Part shown: positions 1-9,360 of the stretch, in pieces
Numbering within the stretch: the stretch's first letter is position 1
How the letters are laid out: every line of letters starts with the position of its first letter
Source of the DNA: Nocardia aurea
Lineage (GTDB): Bacteria; Actinomycetota; Actinomycetes; Mycobacteriales; Mycobacteriaceae
NCBI RefSeq assembly: GCF_003123685.1
Contig: NZ_QCYJ01000102.1
Location: 1-64,000, forward strand
Direction of reading: 5' to 3'
Length of the DNA: 64,000 nt
Program-made: the position numbers and the translations under genes
Notes under the pieces: generated by a model
Database searches by the model: none
The model's input: only the letters and a program-made list of their open reading frames with translations
Told to the model about the DNA's origin: nothing

Positions 1-293
1 CCACACCGGTGGACTGCGGACGCTCGGCAGGGTTATGAGAAGTTGTCATGAGGTAAGTAGAAGCCGCGCACACCACCTACCGATCCCAGGTTTCCGCACG
101 AACCACAGAACGTCGATGGCCGCTCAGGGAATTCAGATGGTCTGTCGACGACAGCCACAGCTACTCGCGCGTCCTCTCCGGACAAAAGCTCGGAGTCTGC
201 CCATCCTGCGGTCGCGGGTCGCTCACACCGCCTCGTGTAATGTCGTCCGGTTCACAACAACGTGAAACCGTATGAGCCTGGGAGGGATTCACA
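1..293. other. Non-coding stretch at window start
   Basis: No convincing coding sequence is seen on either strand. The last part is the leader of the following secreted-protein gene, with a GGGAGG ribosome-binding site about 10 nt before its ATG. Whatever lies to the left is outside the window. Confidence 0.5.
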
Positions 294-791
294 ATGCAAT
301 ACCCGTTTTCGAGGTTGTTCGCCTGTATCACTTCGGCGGTAGCGGCATCGGTGCTGACCTTCGGCGCCCACGCCGCGGCCTCCCCACTGGAGGATCTCGG
401 CGTGGGTGACTGCGTCGCCATCACCGACAACACACCCGAGAATACCGTCGGCACCAGCGTCGCCTGCTCCGACCCGAACGCCGTCTACCGCGTTCACTCC
501 GTTCACCACGGCCTCGCCGACTGCCCGTCCGCCGACTACACCACCTACACCAAGGAGACCCGCACCGGCACCCTCCGCCTGTGCCTGGCACCCAACTTCC
601 AGCAGGGTTCCTGCTACAACGACGTCGATACCTCTCCCTACATGCAGGTACCGTGCGGCACCCCTGAGGCCACCTTCCGTGTCCTGTTCCGCATCGACGG
701 CACCACCGACAGCGACCGCTGCCCCGACGGATCCGACCAGTACATCTCCGTCCCCGACCCCGCCACCCTCTTCTGCCTCACGACCCCCTGA
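294..791 (+). CDS. Small secreted cysteine-containing protein, function unknown
   Basis: The 165-residue product starts with a classical signal peptide (residues 1 to about 28, ending in an Ala-rich HAHAAAS cleavage region), so it should be exported. The mature part has eight cysteines, enough for four disulfides, and no membrane segment. Its spacing of Val/Cys, Tyr-Arg-Val and a C-terminal CP-DGSDQY-FCL block resembles the small secreted LppU-like proteins of Nocardia and Streptomyces, but I cannot name a function. A GGGAGG ribosome-binding site supports the ATG. The gene stands alone: the next gene is convergent. Confidence 0.8.
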   Translation: MQYPFSRLFACITSAVAASVLTFGAHAAASPLEDLGVGDCVAITDNTPENTVGTSVACSDPNAVYRVHSVHHGLADCPSADYTTYTKETRTGTLRLCLAPNFQQGSCYNDVDTSPYMQVPCGTPEATFRVLFRIDGTTDSDRCPDGSDQYISVPDPATLFCLTTP

Positions 792-922
792 TCTCGTTCG
801 ACACCGGGTTGTGCGCACGAATCCCGTTGTCGGTATTCGGATTCAGGCTGTTGACCTGTCGAAGTAAACGCCGACAGGTCTACGCGCACTCGACGGACTC
901 ACCGATGGGCAACGAACCCCGG

Positions 923-1462
923 CTATCGGGCCCCGTTCTCCCGCCGGGCCTTACGCTTGGCCAACGCCATCCGCATCAGATAGATCGGAGTGGGCGGCAC
1001 CCATCCCAACTGCACCGCCTGTCCGAGATCGTCGCGGTTGGCCCAGTGCTCGATGATCTTGCCGTCCGCGATCCGCAGCCAGTGTGACTGTGTGACAGCG
1101 AAAGTCTTGCCGGTCGGCGGGAATACCTGGTCCACCTGCCCGTCCGCGCCGTAGGCCACGAAAGGCCCGGCGTGGCGGCCGTGCATGGTGGTGTGCAGAG
1201 CGACCAGGTCACCGTCGACGACGGCGGATTCGATCGTGTGGTGCAGGTCCGCGTACGCGGCGCGCAGCCAGAGCGCGGTCGCGTAGTACGCGGCGGGTCC
1301 GCGGCCCCTGGTGGCGGGCGGTTCGGCCGCGGCCTCCCGGTTGGTCGCGTCGGGGTGGATCACCGCGTCGAAATCGGCGCGTTCACCGTCGGCCATGATC
1401 CGCACCGAGCGGATGGCCAGTGCCCGGGCGGTGTCGGCTGCGGTCAGGGTTGTGTCGTCCAT
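923..1462 (-). CDS. SnoaL/NTF2-like ester-cyclase-type protein
   Basis: The 179-residue protein has the SnoaL-like alpha+beta-barrel layout: an N-terminal helix, the motif DFDAVIHPDATNRE (residues ~30-45), then strands ending in HWLRIADGKIIEHWANRDDLG (residues ~126-147), which is the signature region of polyketide-cyclase-type SnoaL proteins. Such proteins bind small hydrophobic substrates in the cytoplasm; the reaction cannot be read from sequence. It is the last gene of a minus-strand series SDR, CocE hydrolase, SnoaL, lying 120 nt after the hydrolase gene. The ATG has only a weak ribosome-binding site (GAGATCC). A role in the same catabolic or modification route as the upstream genes is inference. 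Confidence 0.8.
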   Translation of the reverse strand: MDDTTLTAADTARALAIRSVRIMADGERADFDAVIHPDATNREAAAEPPATRGRGPAAYYATALWLRAAYADLHHTIESAVVDGDLVALHTTMHGRHAGPFVAYGADGQVDQVFPPTGKTFAVTQSHWLRIADGKIIEHWANRDDLGQAVQLGWVPPTPIYLMRMALAKRKARRENGAR

Positions 1463-1582
1463 GAGGATCTCGCAATCGAGTCGGGTGACTTGTCTCCCCT
1501 ATGTATCGATCGCGACCGGCTTCGGGTTCAATTCCATGGACAACACAGCGCCCACTATCGTTCGCGGCACACTGCCGGCGGG

Positions 1583-3262
1583 CTACGACGGCCACACCGG
1601 TAGATCGATCCCGGAGGGCGTCGCGGCATCGTGGGAGATCTCCTGCGTGGCGCGGTGCAGGGTCGTCGCCGTCGCGGCGGGCTCGCCCGAACCGGTGTTG
1701 CGCGCGTAGCGAGGATGCGCGCCCGAGCTGATCTGCACGCTGATGGAGTGACCGGGCTCGAAGCGATGGAAGGTCGGCCACAGCGGTACGTCGACGTCAC
1801 GGTAGCCGTCGGCGTCCGGCCCCGGATCGGTATCCGCGATGCCGCCGATCCGGCGGATACCGTCGCAGACGGTCATCGATCGGCCGTCCGGGTATATGTC
1901 GCAGATCCGGACGAACACATCGGCGCTGGGCTGGGAGGAACGAAAACGGATGTGCGCCAACGGTTCACCTGCGACGGTAACCGGTGCCGACAGTGGATCG
2001 CCGCGGAAGATGACGACGTCGGCGCGGCGCTCGTGGGCGGTGTTGTCGACCGGGCCCGGGTTCGCTTGCAGGCCGGGACCACCGAGCGCGGGGGTGGGAT
2101 CGGCGGGGTCGTAGACGTAGACGGTACTGCCACCGGTTGGCGGGTCGGGGCTGAGTACGCCCGCGTCGTGCAGGTGCAGGCGTTCGGTCCGCGTGCCGGG
2201 CGGCGGCCACGAGGGCAGGTCGAACCATCGTTCGGTTCCGGTCAGGTACGCGCGGATCGGCGCGACCCGGTCGCTGTCGGCGTCGGCGAAGTGTTCGCAC
2301 AGGAACGAGACGGTCTCGGCGACCGAGGGGGCGCCCATTCCGCGTGAGATATGGCCCCAGGGTCCGACGGTCAGGCGCGGGGGGCGTCCCGCCGCGGCGA
2401 GTTGGGCGTGGTTGCGCAGCTGCCACGGCAGGAAGATGTCATACCAGCCGGTGATCATGTAGACCGGCGCGGTGACTTCGGGGACGGAGGCGGTGTGCGA
2501 CTGCTGGGTCCAGAACTCGTCGGTGAGATTCTCGTGACCGACCCAGTCCTGGTACCAGTGCACGCGATGCCCGGTCGCCGCCACGTCACCCTCGGCCAGC
2601 GGAAGCACGTCGAATGCCTTGTTCAGCGCGGGATCCGGACGCAGCAGACTCAGGATCATCCTGAGCCGCTGCCCGTGCAGCATACGGTCCATCATCTGAG
2701 TCCAGCCGAGGGCGTTGCGCAGCGAGAACGCGGCATTGTCCCAGGTGATGGCACCGAAGTCGGGCATCGTGGTGATCAGGCACAGGGCGTCGGGCGCGTT
2801 GTCGGGGTCGACTTTCTGTAGTTCCGCGGCCGCCGCCCACTGGGTGTAGCCCATATAGCTGGCGCCGAAGGTGGCGACCGCCCCGGCGCACCACGACTGT
2901 TGGCGTACCCACCGGTGGGTACTGATGCCGTCGCGCTGGTCGTCGAGCTGCGGGGTGAAAACTCCGCCGGAACCCGCTGTTCCCCGGCAGCTCTGGAACA
3001 GCACGGTGAAACCCTCCCGCGCGAGTGCGCGCGCCTGGGCCGCGACCCCTCCGCTTCTGCCGTACGGGCCTCGGATCACGACGGTGGGCAGGCGGGGGTC
3101 GGTGTCACCGAGCGGGGTGATCAGGTCGGCGAGCAGTTCGACGCCGTCGTCCATCGGTACGCGCAGGTTCTTGCGGATCTCGATGTCGTAGGGGCCCGGC
3201 TCGAGGCCCGCCAAGGTGCGGCGTTGAATCCACCGGGAGATGCTGCGACGCAAGACTGCCAT
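1583..3262 (-). CDS. CocE/NonD-family alpha/beta hydrolase (X-Pro dipeptidyl-peptidase type)
   Basis: The 559-residue product carries the CocE/NonD serine-hydrolase architecture: an alpha/beta-hydrolase core with RGPYGR (~64-69) and SCRGTAGSGG (~91-100), the nucleophile elbow GASYMG with Ser135, a catalytic-His region at GPWGH, and a C-terminal jelly-roll domain (~350-540) with the usual PVTVAGEP/ADVFVRICDI strands. Family members cleave esters, amides or acyl-prolyl bonds; no signal peptide is present, so it is cytoplasmic. The ATG has GAGGA upstream. It lies between the SDR gene (97-nt gap) and the SnoaL gene on the same strand, so it probably hydrolyses an ester or amide in their pathway (inference). 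Confidence 0.9.
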   Translation of the reverse strand: MAVLRRSISRWIQRRTLAGLEPGPYDIEIRKNLRVPMDDGVELLADLITPLGDTDPRLPTVVIRGPYGRSGGVAAQARALAREGFTVLFQSCRGTAGSGGVFTPQLDDQRDGISTHRWVRQQSWCAGAVATFGASYMGYTQWAAAAELQKVDPDNAPDALCLITTMPDFGAITWDNAAFSLRNALGWTQMMDRMLHGQRLRMILSLLRPDPALNKAFDVLPLAEGDVAATGHRVHWYQDWVGHENLTDEFWTQQSHTASVPEVTAPVYMITGWYDIFLPWQLRNHAQLAAAGRPPRLTVGPWGHISRGMGAPSVAETVSFLCEHFADADSDRVAPIRAYLTGTERWFDLPSWPPPGTRTERLHLHDAGVLSPDPPTGGSTVYVYDPADPTPALGGPGLQANPGPVDNTAHERRADVVIFRGDPLSAPVTVAGEPLAHIRFRSSQPSADVFVRICDIYPDGRSMTVCDGIRRIGGIADTDPGPDADGYRDVDVPLWPTFHRFEPGHSISVQISSGAHPRYARNTGSGEPAATATTLHRATQEISHDAATPSGIDLPVWPS

Positions 3263-3359
3263 GCTGTGTCCTCGAAATATTAGATACCGTGGCGGGTTTC
3301 GCGACGGTGATGTGACGCGAGCCGACCGCGCCGGATTCGAATCGACCGAACGCGACGCC

Positions 3360-4145
3360 TCACGTACCGGCAGCCATACCTCCGGTGACGCGCAGCGTCT
3401 CGCCCGTGATGAACCGGGCGCGGCCCGAGGTCAGGAACAGCATCGCCTCGACGACATCGCTCTCGGCACCGTCGATATCGATGAGCTGCATCGCCTTCAC
3501 GCGCGCCTTCACCTCGTCGGGGAGTTCGGCGCGGATGGTGTCGGTGAAGATCATGCCCGGTGAGATCGCGTTGACGCGGATGCCGTCGGCGCCGAGTTCG
3601 CGCGCGAAGGTGATGGTCAATCCGGCGACGGCGAGTTTGGAGGTGCCGTAGGCGGTGCCGCCCAGATGCGCTGCCGCGGAAGCGATATTGACGATGCTGG
3701 CACCATCGCGGTGCGCCATGTGCGGGTGCGCGGCGACGGTGCACGCGATCACGCCGACGACGTTGACCTCGAAGAGGCGTCGGGTTTTCGGCAATCCCAA
3801 TTCGCCGATGGGTTTGCTGTATTCGTCGCTGTGCAGTCCGGCGTTGTTGATCAGCACGTCGATTCCGCCGTTGACGGCGCTCGCCTCGGCCATGATCGCC
3901 GCCATGGCGGTCTCGTCGGCGACATCGCCGACGACGCCGATCGCGGATCCGCCGGAGGCCCGGATATCGGCGGCGGCCTTCTGCACGGCGGACTCGTCGA
4001 CATCGATGAGAACGACGGTGGCGCCTTCATCGGCGAGGGCCGTGCCGAAAGCCTTTCCGAAGCCACGCGCGCCGCCGGTGACGACCGCGGTGGTCTCGGT
4101 TCGCGTTCGCTCGATGGTTTCGAGCGGGCGATTCCTCAGCGTCAC
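3360..4145 (-). CDS. Short-chain dehydrogenase/reductase (SDR)
   Basis: This 261-residue classical SDR has the NAD(P)-binding TGGARGFG (~23-30), NNAG (~96-99), a catalytic Ser in NIASAAAHLG, the active-site YGTSK and the later PG-motif SPGMIFT. Asp after the second strand (LIDVDES) favours NAD(H). It starts with GTG preceded by AAGGAG. The gene leads a minus-strand group (SDR, CocE hydrolase, SnoaL) and has a perfect inverted repeat 37 bp upstream, which looks like a repressor site. The substrate is unknown; an alcohol or ketone step next to an ester hydrolase is plausible. Confidence 0.9.
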   Translation of the reverse strand: MTLRNRPLETIERTRTETTAVVTGGARGFGKAFGTALADEGATVVLIDVDESAVQKAAADIRASGGSAIGVVGDVADETAMAAIMAEASAVNGGIDVLINNAGLHSDEYSKPIGELGLPKTRRLFEVNVVGVIACTVAAHPHMAHRDGASIVNIASAAAHLGGTAYGTSKLAVAGLTITFARELGADGIRVNAISPGMIFTDTIRAELPDEVKARVKAMQLIDIDGAESDVVEAMLFLTSGRARFITGETLRVTGGMAAGT

Positions 4146-4181
4146 ATCCGGCTCCTTCGTGGCTGCTGCTGGACCGAGAGA

Positions 4182-4197
4182 ATAGCATTCTTGCTAT
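4182..4197. promoter_or_regulatory. Inverted repeat, probable operator of the SDR operon
   Basis: ATAGCA-TTCT-TGCTAT is a perfect 6-bp inverted repeat with a 4-bp centre. It is AT-rich against a GC-rich background and sits 37 bp upstream of the SDR start, where a repressor would block the promoter. No regulator gene adjoins it, so the protein that binds is unknown. Confidence 0.55.
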
Positions 4198-4678
4198 CCG
4201 GAATGTCGTTTTTGCAGATTCGTCGACGACGGCGTTCAGCAGATCCGACGTGGTCACCAGCCTCGCGTCGCCCCGCGACATCACCGACGCGGACTCGGAC
4301 GCCGGACCGAACCCCGGTTCTGTCAATACCCCTTGTCGCCAACTCGACGCCTTCTACGGCCACAGCCGAGACCCCCGCCACCCCTCGACACCCGAGGCAG
4401 ATCGTTACGGCCGAAACAGTTTTTGACTTGGGCCGGAGCCCCGGCCCGGACAGCCGAAGCGTGGGTCGCCGAACCCTCGAAATGCCCGGTTCGAGCCGGA
4501 CCCGGCAGGCGTATCGGCCGTGCGAACCGTGCCGTGCCGACCGCGAACTCGGCGAAAGAGGAGATGGTTCGTCGCAAAACGGACATTATTGGCCGGACGC
4601 GCGGGCTCGAGCCTCGAAAGCACCCGGTAGCCCGGGTCGGTCGAGACCGTCCGCGCGTGAGATCGACCAAGGAGCACT
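4198..4678. other. Long intergenic region between divergent SDR and solute-binding-protein genes
   Basis: About 480 bp without a supportable gene. It should carry the promoters of the divergent SDR and binding-protein genes. Open frames here show no recognisable protein or ribosome-binding site. Confidence 0.4.
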
Positions 4679-6112
4679 GTGCACATCGACACCGAACGAT
4701 CGACCGCCACCACCCGGCGCGGCAGAATCGTCAGAACGATCCGAACACCCGCCGTCATACTCGCGGCGGCACTGATGCTGGTCGCAGGCTGCGGCCGCGA
4801 CGGCACGGGCGGAGAGGACGCGACGGTCGGCAAGACGACCGGTTCGTCTGTCCCGAGCGAGTTCGGAGATCTCGGGGCCGTCTGCGGCAAGGGATCGCCG
4901 ACGAAGTCCTCGGCCCAGGGCGTCACCGCGGACAAGATCGTCGTCGGTGTCTTCACCGACTTCGGATTCACCAAGGATCCCGAATTCGTCGATGCCGCCA
5001 AGGTATTCAGTTCCTGGTGCAACGACCACGGCGGGGTCGCCGGACGCAAGATCGAAGTCGTCGTCCACGACACGAACCTCACCGAGGTCCGCCAACGCAT
5101 GCTCGACGCCTGCCGCAACGATTTCGCCCTCGTCGGCGGCGGTGCCGGATTCGGTGCGCTCGGTGTCAAAGAGCGGCTCAAGTGCCTGCTGCCGAGCCTG
5201 CCCGCACAGGTCTCCGGCGCGGGGGCCGTCGGCGCCGACCTCGAGATCAGCGCCTCACCGGCATCACTGCCCTACCACAACATCTACTCCGGCTTCCACC
5301 GATGGCTCGTACACGAAGGCTATCCGGCTTCCATCGACAAAGTCGGAATGATCGACGCCGATTCTCCGGTCACGAAAGTACTCGGCGAGATGGCCGAAGA
5401 AGTATTCCGTGCCCAAGGGGCCACCATCGCCTATCACGACTACTACCCCGTCGCGGGCATCTCGAACTGGGCGCCCTATGCCCAGGCCATCAAAGAGAAG
5501 GGGGTCCGCGGACTGGTCTTCAACGGACAGCCCGAACAGCTGCCCAAACTCGAAGACGCGTTGACCCAGATCGGGTACCGCCTCGATTGGATCGATGCGA
5601 CCAACAACAACTACGCCGACTCATTCCTGAAGGAACTCGGGCCGTCGCTGGCATTCCAGAACAACGTGGTGGATCTGAGCGGCGTCGCACCCTTCGAGAA
5701 ATCGAACGAAGTGCCCGCGGTGCGACAGATCGAGGCGATGTTCGCCGAATACGCTCCCGGTGCGCGAATCACGTTTCCGCAGCTTCGATCGATCTCGTCC
5801 TGGCTGTTGTTCGCGAAATCCGCGACCAAGTGCGGCGACGACCTGACCCGTCGCTGCCTCTACGAAACCGCGAGCGCGGAGAAGGCGTGGACCGCCGGCG
5901 GCTTGCACGCGCCGGTGAATCTCAGCGATCGGGAGAAATCGGTCTCCTGCTTCAATATCGAACGCGCCACACCCGACGGTTGGGTGCCCGCCGATTTCAA
6001 ACCCGATACCGGGCTGTATCGCTGCGACGTCGAACTCTACCGATTCACCAAGAATTACGGCGCACCGGTGACGCTGGCCGATGTCGGGAAGTCGATGACG
6101 GAATTCAAGTAG
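4679..6112 (+). CDS. ABC-transporter solute-binding lipoprotein (Peripla_BP_6 type)
   Basis: The 477-residue protein has a long basic N-terminus, a hydrophobic stretch and a lipobox LMLVAGC around residues 33-39, so it should be anchored by a lipid on the outer face of the membrane. The rest has the bilobed Leu/Ile/Val-binding (type I periplasmic) fold, for example DKIVVGVFTDFGFTKDPEF and the hinge region KVGMIDADSPVTK. The GTG start has AAGGAG 4 nt upstream. No ABC permease or ATPase gene is adjacent: the next gene is a rhodanese. It is therefore an orphan receptor whose ligand and partner are unknown. A GTG start and an extended signal region are usual for this group. Confidence 0.87.
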   Translation: MHIDTERSTATTRRGRIVRTIRTPAVILAAALMLVAGCGRDGTGGEDATVGKTTGSSVPSEFGDLGAVCGKGSPTKSSAQGVTADKIVVGVFTDFGFTKDPEFVDAAKVFSSWCNDHGGVAGRKIEVVVHDTNLTEVRQRMLDACRNDFALVGGGAGFGALGVKERLKCLLPSLPAQVSGAGAVGADLEISASPASLPYHNIYSGFHRWLVHEGYPASIDKVGMIDADSPVTKVLGEMAEEVFRAQGATIAYHDYYPVAGISNWAPYAQAIKEKGVRGLVFNGQPEQLPKLEDALTQIGYRLDWIDATNNNYADSFLKELGPSLAFQNNVVDLSGVAPFEKSNEVPAVRQIEAMFAEYAPGARITFPQLRSISSWLLFAKSATKCGDDLTRRCLYETASAEKAWTAGGLHAPVNLSDREKSVSCFNIERATPDGWVPADFKPDTGLYRCDVELYRFTKNYGAPVTLADVGKSMTEFK

Positions 6113-6232
6113 GGCACACGGGCGTCGACCGAGGGGCCTGCCGAGCGGGATCCCGCGACACTCGAACCATGGTGATTCGAACGATCACCGAGTGCCGAGT
6201 CCGCAGCTCAGCAGCCCTCGACGGTCCCCGCC

Positions 6233-6306
6233 CGGCCCGATCTCGGGCCGACGTACCCGAAATCGGGGCTTACCGTGTGAATCCCCGGGTCATCGTGCCC
6301 GGGGAT
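6233..6306 (+). promoter_or_regulatory. Tandem hairpins in the leader of the rhodanese gene
   Basis: Two perfect inverted repeats lie between the lipoprotein stop and the rhodanese start: CGGCCCGA/TCGGGCCG (6233-6250, almost no loop) and ATCCCCGGG/CCCGGGGAT (6281-6289 with 6298-6306, loop TCATCGTG). A short CCCG-AAAT-CGGG stem lies between them. The last hairpin ends 36 nt before the GTG. It has no U-tract, so it may be an attenuator or leader structure rather than a simple terminator. Confidence 0.5.
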
Positions 6307-6341
6307 ATCCGACCTCCCTCCAGCGAAGGTGGACCACGCAC

Positions 6342-7451
6342 GTGAGCACATCATCGATCGGGCACGGCACCGAAACCGCCACCAACACCATCGATTCGGA
6401 GACGCTGCGCCTGTGGCTGGCCGACGGCGACGAACTCGCGGTGCTCGACATCCGCCCCACCGACGTGGTCGGCTACGCCTCGCCCCTGTTCGCCACGAAC
6501 CTGCCCGCCGATCGGGTCGAGGCGGAGATCGACCGGTTCGTACCACGCAAACTCGTGCGGACCGTACTGGTCGACGACGGCGACGCGACCGCGAGCGCCG
6601 TCGCCGACGCACTGACCGCCGCCGGACGGACCGAGGTCTACGTCCTGTCCGGCGGCATCCCGGAATGGACCCGCGACGGCACCGAGAATCTACCGACCTT
6701 CGATATTCCGGGCCAGAAGTTCTCGCTCGGCATCCGTGACGAACGCGAGACACCCTCGGTCACCGCGGCCGAACTCGAGACACTGAAGAGCGAAAGCGCC
6801 GACGTCGTCGTCATCGACACCCGCACCGTCGCGGAATTCACCGCCGGTCATGTGCCCGGCGCTGTCGGGGTGCCCGGCGCGGAACTGCTGCTGCGGTTCG
6901 CCGACGTGGTCCCCTCCCCCGACACCCACATCGTCGTCTCCTGCGCGGGACTGCCCCGCGCGATCATCGGCGCCCAGACCCTGATCGACGCGGGTGTGCC
7001 CAACCGGGTGTCCTACCTGCACGAGGGAACCAAAGCCTGGAAGCAGGAGAACCTCGAACTCGAGACCGGCGCGACCGCGCTGTACGGCCCGGTCGACGAG
7101 GCCGCTCGCGAACGCGCCGCACAGTGGGTCCGGGCGATCTCGGCCGACGACGAGTTCGCCCGCGTCGACCTCGCGACCGCACACGAGTGGGCGGCCGATC
7201 CCGACCGCACCACCTACCTGCTCGACGTGCGCACACCCGAGGAATTCGCACAGCGACACCTGCCCGGATCGATCAATTCCGAAGGCGGACAACTGCTCGG
7301 CGTCTCACACCGCACCATCGCCGTGCGTGGCGCACGCGTGGTCCTGATCGACGATCCGACCGCTGCCCGCGCCTCGGTCGTCGCGCACTGGCTGCAACGC
7401 CGCGGTTTCGAAATCGCACTGCTGCTCCACGATTTCGAGACGCGGGCCTGA
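6342..7451 (+). CDS. Multidomain rhodanese-like sulfurtransferase
   Basis: The 369-residue product contains three rhodanese folds in a row (about residues 12-125, 130-245 and 260-365). Each has the conserved opening V(L/I)D(I/T/V)R. Only the middle domain has a cysteine at the active-site loop (IVVSCAGLPRA); the first and third have VDDGDATA and IDDPTAAR there and should be catalytically dead. Active rhodaneses carry sulfane sulfur on this Cys in the cytoplasm. I chose GTG at 6342, preceded by GAAGGTGG, over an earlier ATG because homology begins just after it. The upstream neighbour is an orphan solute-binding protein; a link to sulfur-compound uptake is only inference. Confidence 0.88.
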   Translation: MSTSSIGHGTETATNTIDSETLRLWLADGDELAVLDIRPTDVVGYASPLFATNLPADRVEAEIDRFVPRKLVRTVLVDDGDATASAVADALTAAGRTEVYVLSGGIPEWTRDGTENLPTFDIPGQKFSLGIRDERETPSVTAAELETLKSESADVVVIDTRTVAEFTAGHVPGAVGVPGAELLLRFADVVPSPDTHIVVSCAGLPRAIIGAQTLIDAGVPNRVSYLHEGTKAWKQENLELETGATALYGPVDEAARERAAQWVRAISADDEFARVDLATAHEWAADPDRTTYLLDVRTPEEFAQRHLPGSINSEGGQLLGVSHRTIAVRGARVVLIDDPTAARASVVAHWLQRRGFEIALLLHDFETRA

Positions 7452-7627
7452 GCGCACCGACTCACCCGGAGAAGGACCGCGGCGGTGCAGAGCGTGCGAT
7501 CGCACCGTTTCCGCCGAAAGTTCGCGCGACGAACCGGAACAGTTCAGACGTCGGCAACCCCGGCAGGACACGGTAGCGGTGCGGTCTTCGGTTCCGACGT
7601 CGATGTCCGTAGGAGGAGTCCGAACGG

Positions 7628-8833
7628 ATGGATCGCCGGAACAACGGGATCGGACGGCGCGGCGTGCTGTTCGCGGCCGGGGGCGCGATCGCGCTGACCG
7701 CGCTGGCGCAGCCGACACAGGCGGGGACGATCACGCGGACCGTCTCCGCGGGTCCCGGGGAGTGCGGCAAGCGAGCGGACCTGGCCGAACAGGCGGTCGT
7801 GGCGCGGCACGTGCGCACGCTCTGGGGTCTACCGCAGCGACAACTCGGGGCGCTGGTCTGGCCCGCGTCCCTGGCGGAACAGTCCTTCGGGCGATGGTGT
7901 TACTGGTGGCAGGCCCACCTGCTCGACTGCGCGGTCGACGCCGCGTATCGCGCGGGCACCGCCGAACGTGTCGAGCGGGTCGTCTCCCTCGCGCGCGGGA
8001 TCCGAACCCGTAATCTCACCGGCTGGACCAACCGGTACTACGACGATATGGCCTGGCTGGTGCTGGCGCTCGAACGCGCCGACCGGCTGCTCGGCATCCG
8101 GTTCGGCGACGCCGTCGACGACCTGCGTGCCGCGTTGCTCGACGGCTGGAACCCGGATGTCGGCGCTCTGCCCTGGCGGTCCGGCGACGACTACTACAAC
8201 ACCCCCGCGATCGGTCCCGCCGGTATCGCCATGGCTCGGCTGGGCGAACTGTCTCGCGCCGGGCAGCTCGCCGAATTCCTGCACACCCGATTGCGCGACG
8301 CCGACAGCGGCCTGATCATCGACGGCGTCCACGAGCCCGGCGGACGGACCAACCGCACCGTCCACACCTACTGTCAGGGCGTGTCCATCGGTCTCGAAGC
8401 CGAATTGGCCTTGCGCACAGGCGATTCGATCCATCGCCGACGCGCCGCCGAGCTCGTCGCCGCGACCGGGGCGGGACTCACCGACAACGGCGTGATCATC
8501 GCGGCCTCCGGGGACGACTCCGGACTGTTCATGGGGATCCTCGCCAGATACCTCGCAGAGACGGCGCTGGCATCGGGCAGCACGACCGCCGCCGATATCG
8601 TGCACGCTTCGGCGCGGGCGGCCTGGGAACACCGCGCCGAGGTGGACGGGCTGCCGCTGTTCGGGGCGGATTGGACCCGCGCGGTCACGGTGCCGGAGTA
8701 TCCGGGAACCTTTCTCCAGCCGACGGACTCGTCCGCCGCGTCGTCGGCGAACCTGAGCCGCGATCTCTCCGTGCAGCTGAGCGGGTGGATGCTGCTCGAA
8801 GCGGACTACCGGCTCACCGCGGCCGGGCGCTGA
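7628..8833 (+). CDS. Secreted glycoside hydrolase, family 76-like (alpha-1,6-mannanase type)
   Basis: The 401-residue protein has a twin-arginine-type leader (GRRGVLFAAGG then ALTALAQPTQA, residues 10-32), so it is probably exported folded. The mature part is an (alpha/alpha)6 barrel with the GH76 hallmarks: the paired acidic residues in YYDDMAW (Asp139-Asp140), NTPAIGPAGIAMARL and TYCQGVSIG. GH76 enzymes cut alpha-1,6-mannan; in mycolic-acid bacteria the likely substrate is lipomannan or lipoarabinomannan in the envelope (inference). An AGGAGGAG ribosome-binding site sits 9 nt before the ATG. It stands alone on its strand. Confidence 0.85.
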   Translation: MDRRNNGIGRRGVLFAAGGAIALTALAQPTQAGTITRTVSAGPGECGKRADLAEQAVVARHVRTLWGLPQRQLGALVWPASLAEQSFGRWCYWWQAHLLDCAVDAAYRAGTAERVERVVSLARGIRTRNLTGWTNRYYDDMAWLVLALERADRLLGIRFGDAVDDLRAALLDGWNPDVGALPWRSGDDYYNTPAIGPAGIAMARLGELSRAGQLAEFLHTRLRDADSGLIIDGVHEPGGRTNRTVHTYCQGVSIGLEAELALRTGDSIHRRRAAELVAATGAGLTDNGVIIAASGDDSGLFMGILARYLAETALASGSTTAADIVHASARAAWEHRAEVDGLPLFGADWTRAVTVPEYPGTFLQPTDSSAASSANLSRDLSVQLSGWMLLEADYRLTAAGR

Positions 8834-9360
8834 ACCCGCCCGATCCCACTCGGACCCGACCACCGAGGGATTCGATCGACCGCTAGGGTGCTGTCGAGCA
8901 CACAACCCGACACCGAGGAGAGTGCGGGGCACGCGATCGGCACCGTGGCGACCGCCGGAGAAGTGATTCGCCGACGGCGTCATCCTCGTGGCGATCGGAC
9001 CGACTGCACCATCCGAACTTGCTAATGCACTGGGCCGCAAAGTAATTCGCGATCCACCAGGTGACGCACACCGAGGTGGCGTGCTCGATCACAGGGCTCG
9101 CTCTCGGCCGTGCGGTCGTGGACGGGCGGTCGCCGTGAGTTCGGAATTCGCACCTCCGCCGCGCGTCCTCTCACACCGCAGACTGATTCCATCTCATACC
9201 AAGGGATTACATCGAACGAGAATTCGGCCGATAGCTTCGAATCGTCACCTCAGCACCGACATACCGAGCAGTTCCCTCCGACATCGATTCTCCGATCGAC
9301 ATCGACCCGCATCGAGGACACGCGCGGGTGGCATCTCCGACCCAGCTCTCAGGAAGATCT
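8834..9360. other. Intergenic region without recognised gene
   Basis: About 530 bp separate the GH76 and desaturase genes. I see no supportable protein. A TAGGGT box near 8884 followed by GAGGAGAG near 8916 resembles a promoter and ribosome-binding site, but no plausible frame follows. The right end holds the desaturase leader, with AGGAAG 4 nt before its ATG. Confidence 0.4.

Noticed and set aside
4333..6345. Very long plus-strand frame covering the solute-binding gene
   Set aside because: It is Arg/Pro/His-rich with no domain; the overlapping frame at 4679-6112 encodes a clear lipoprotein with lipobox and ribosome-binding site.
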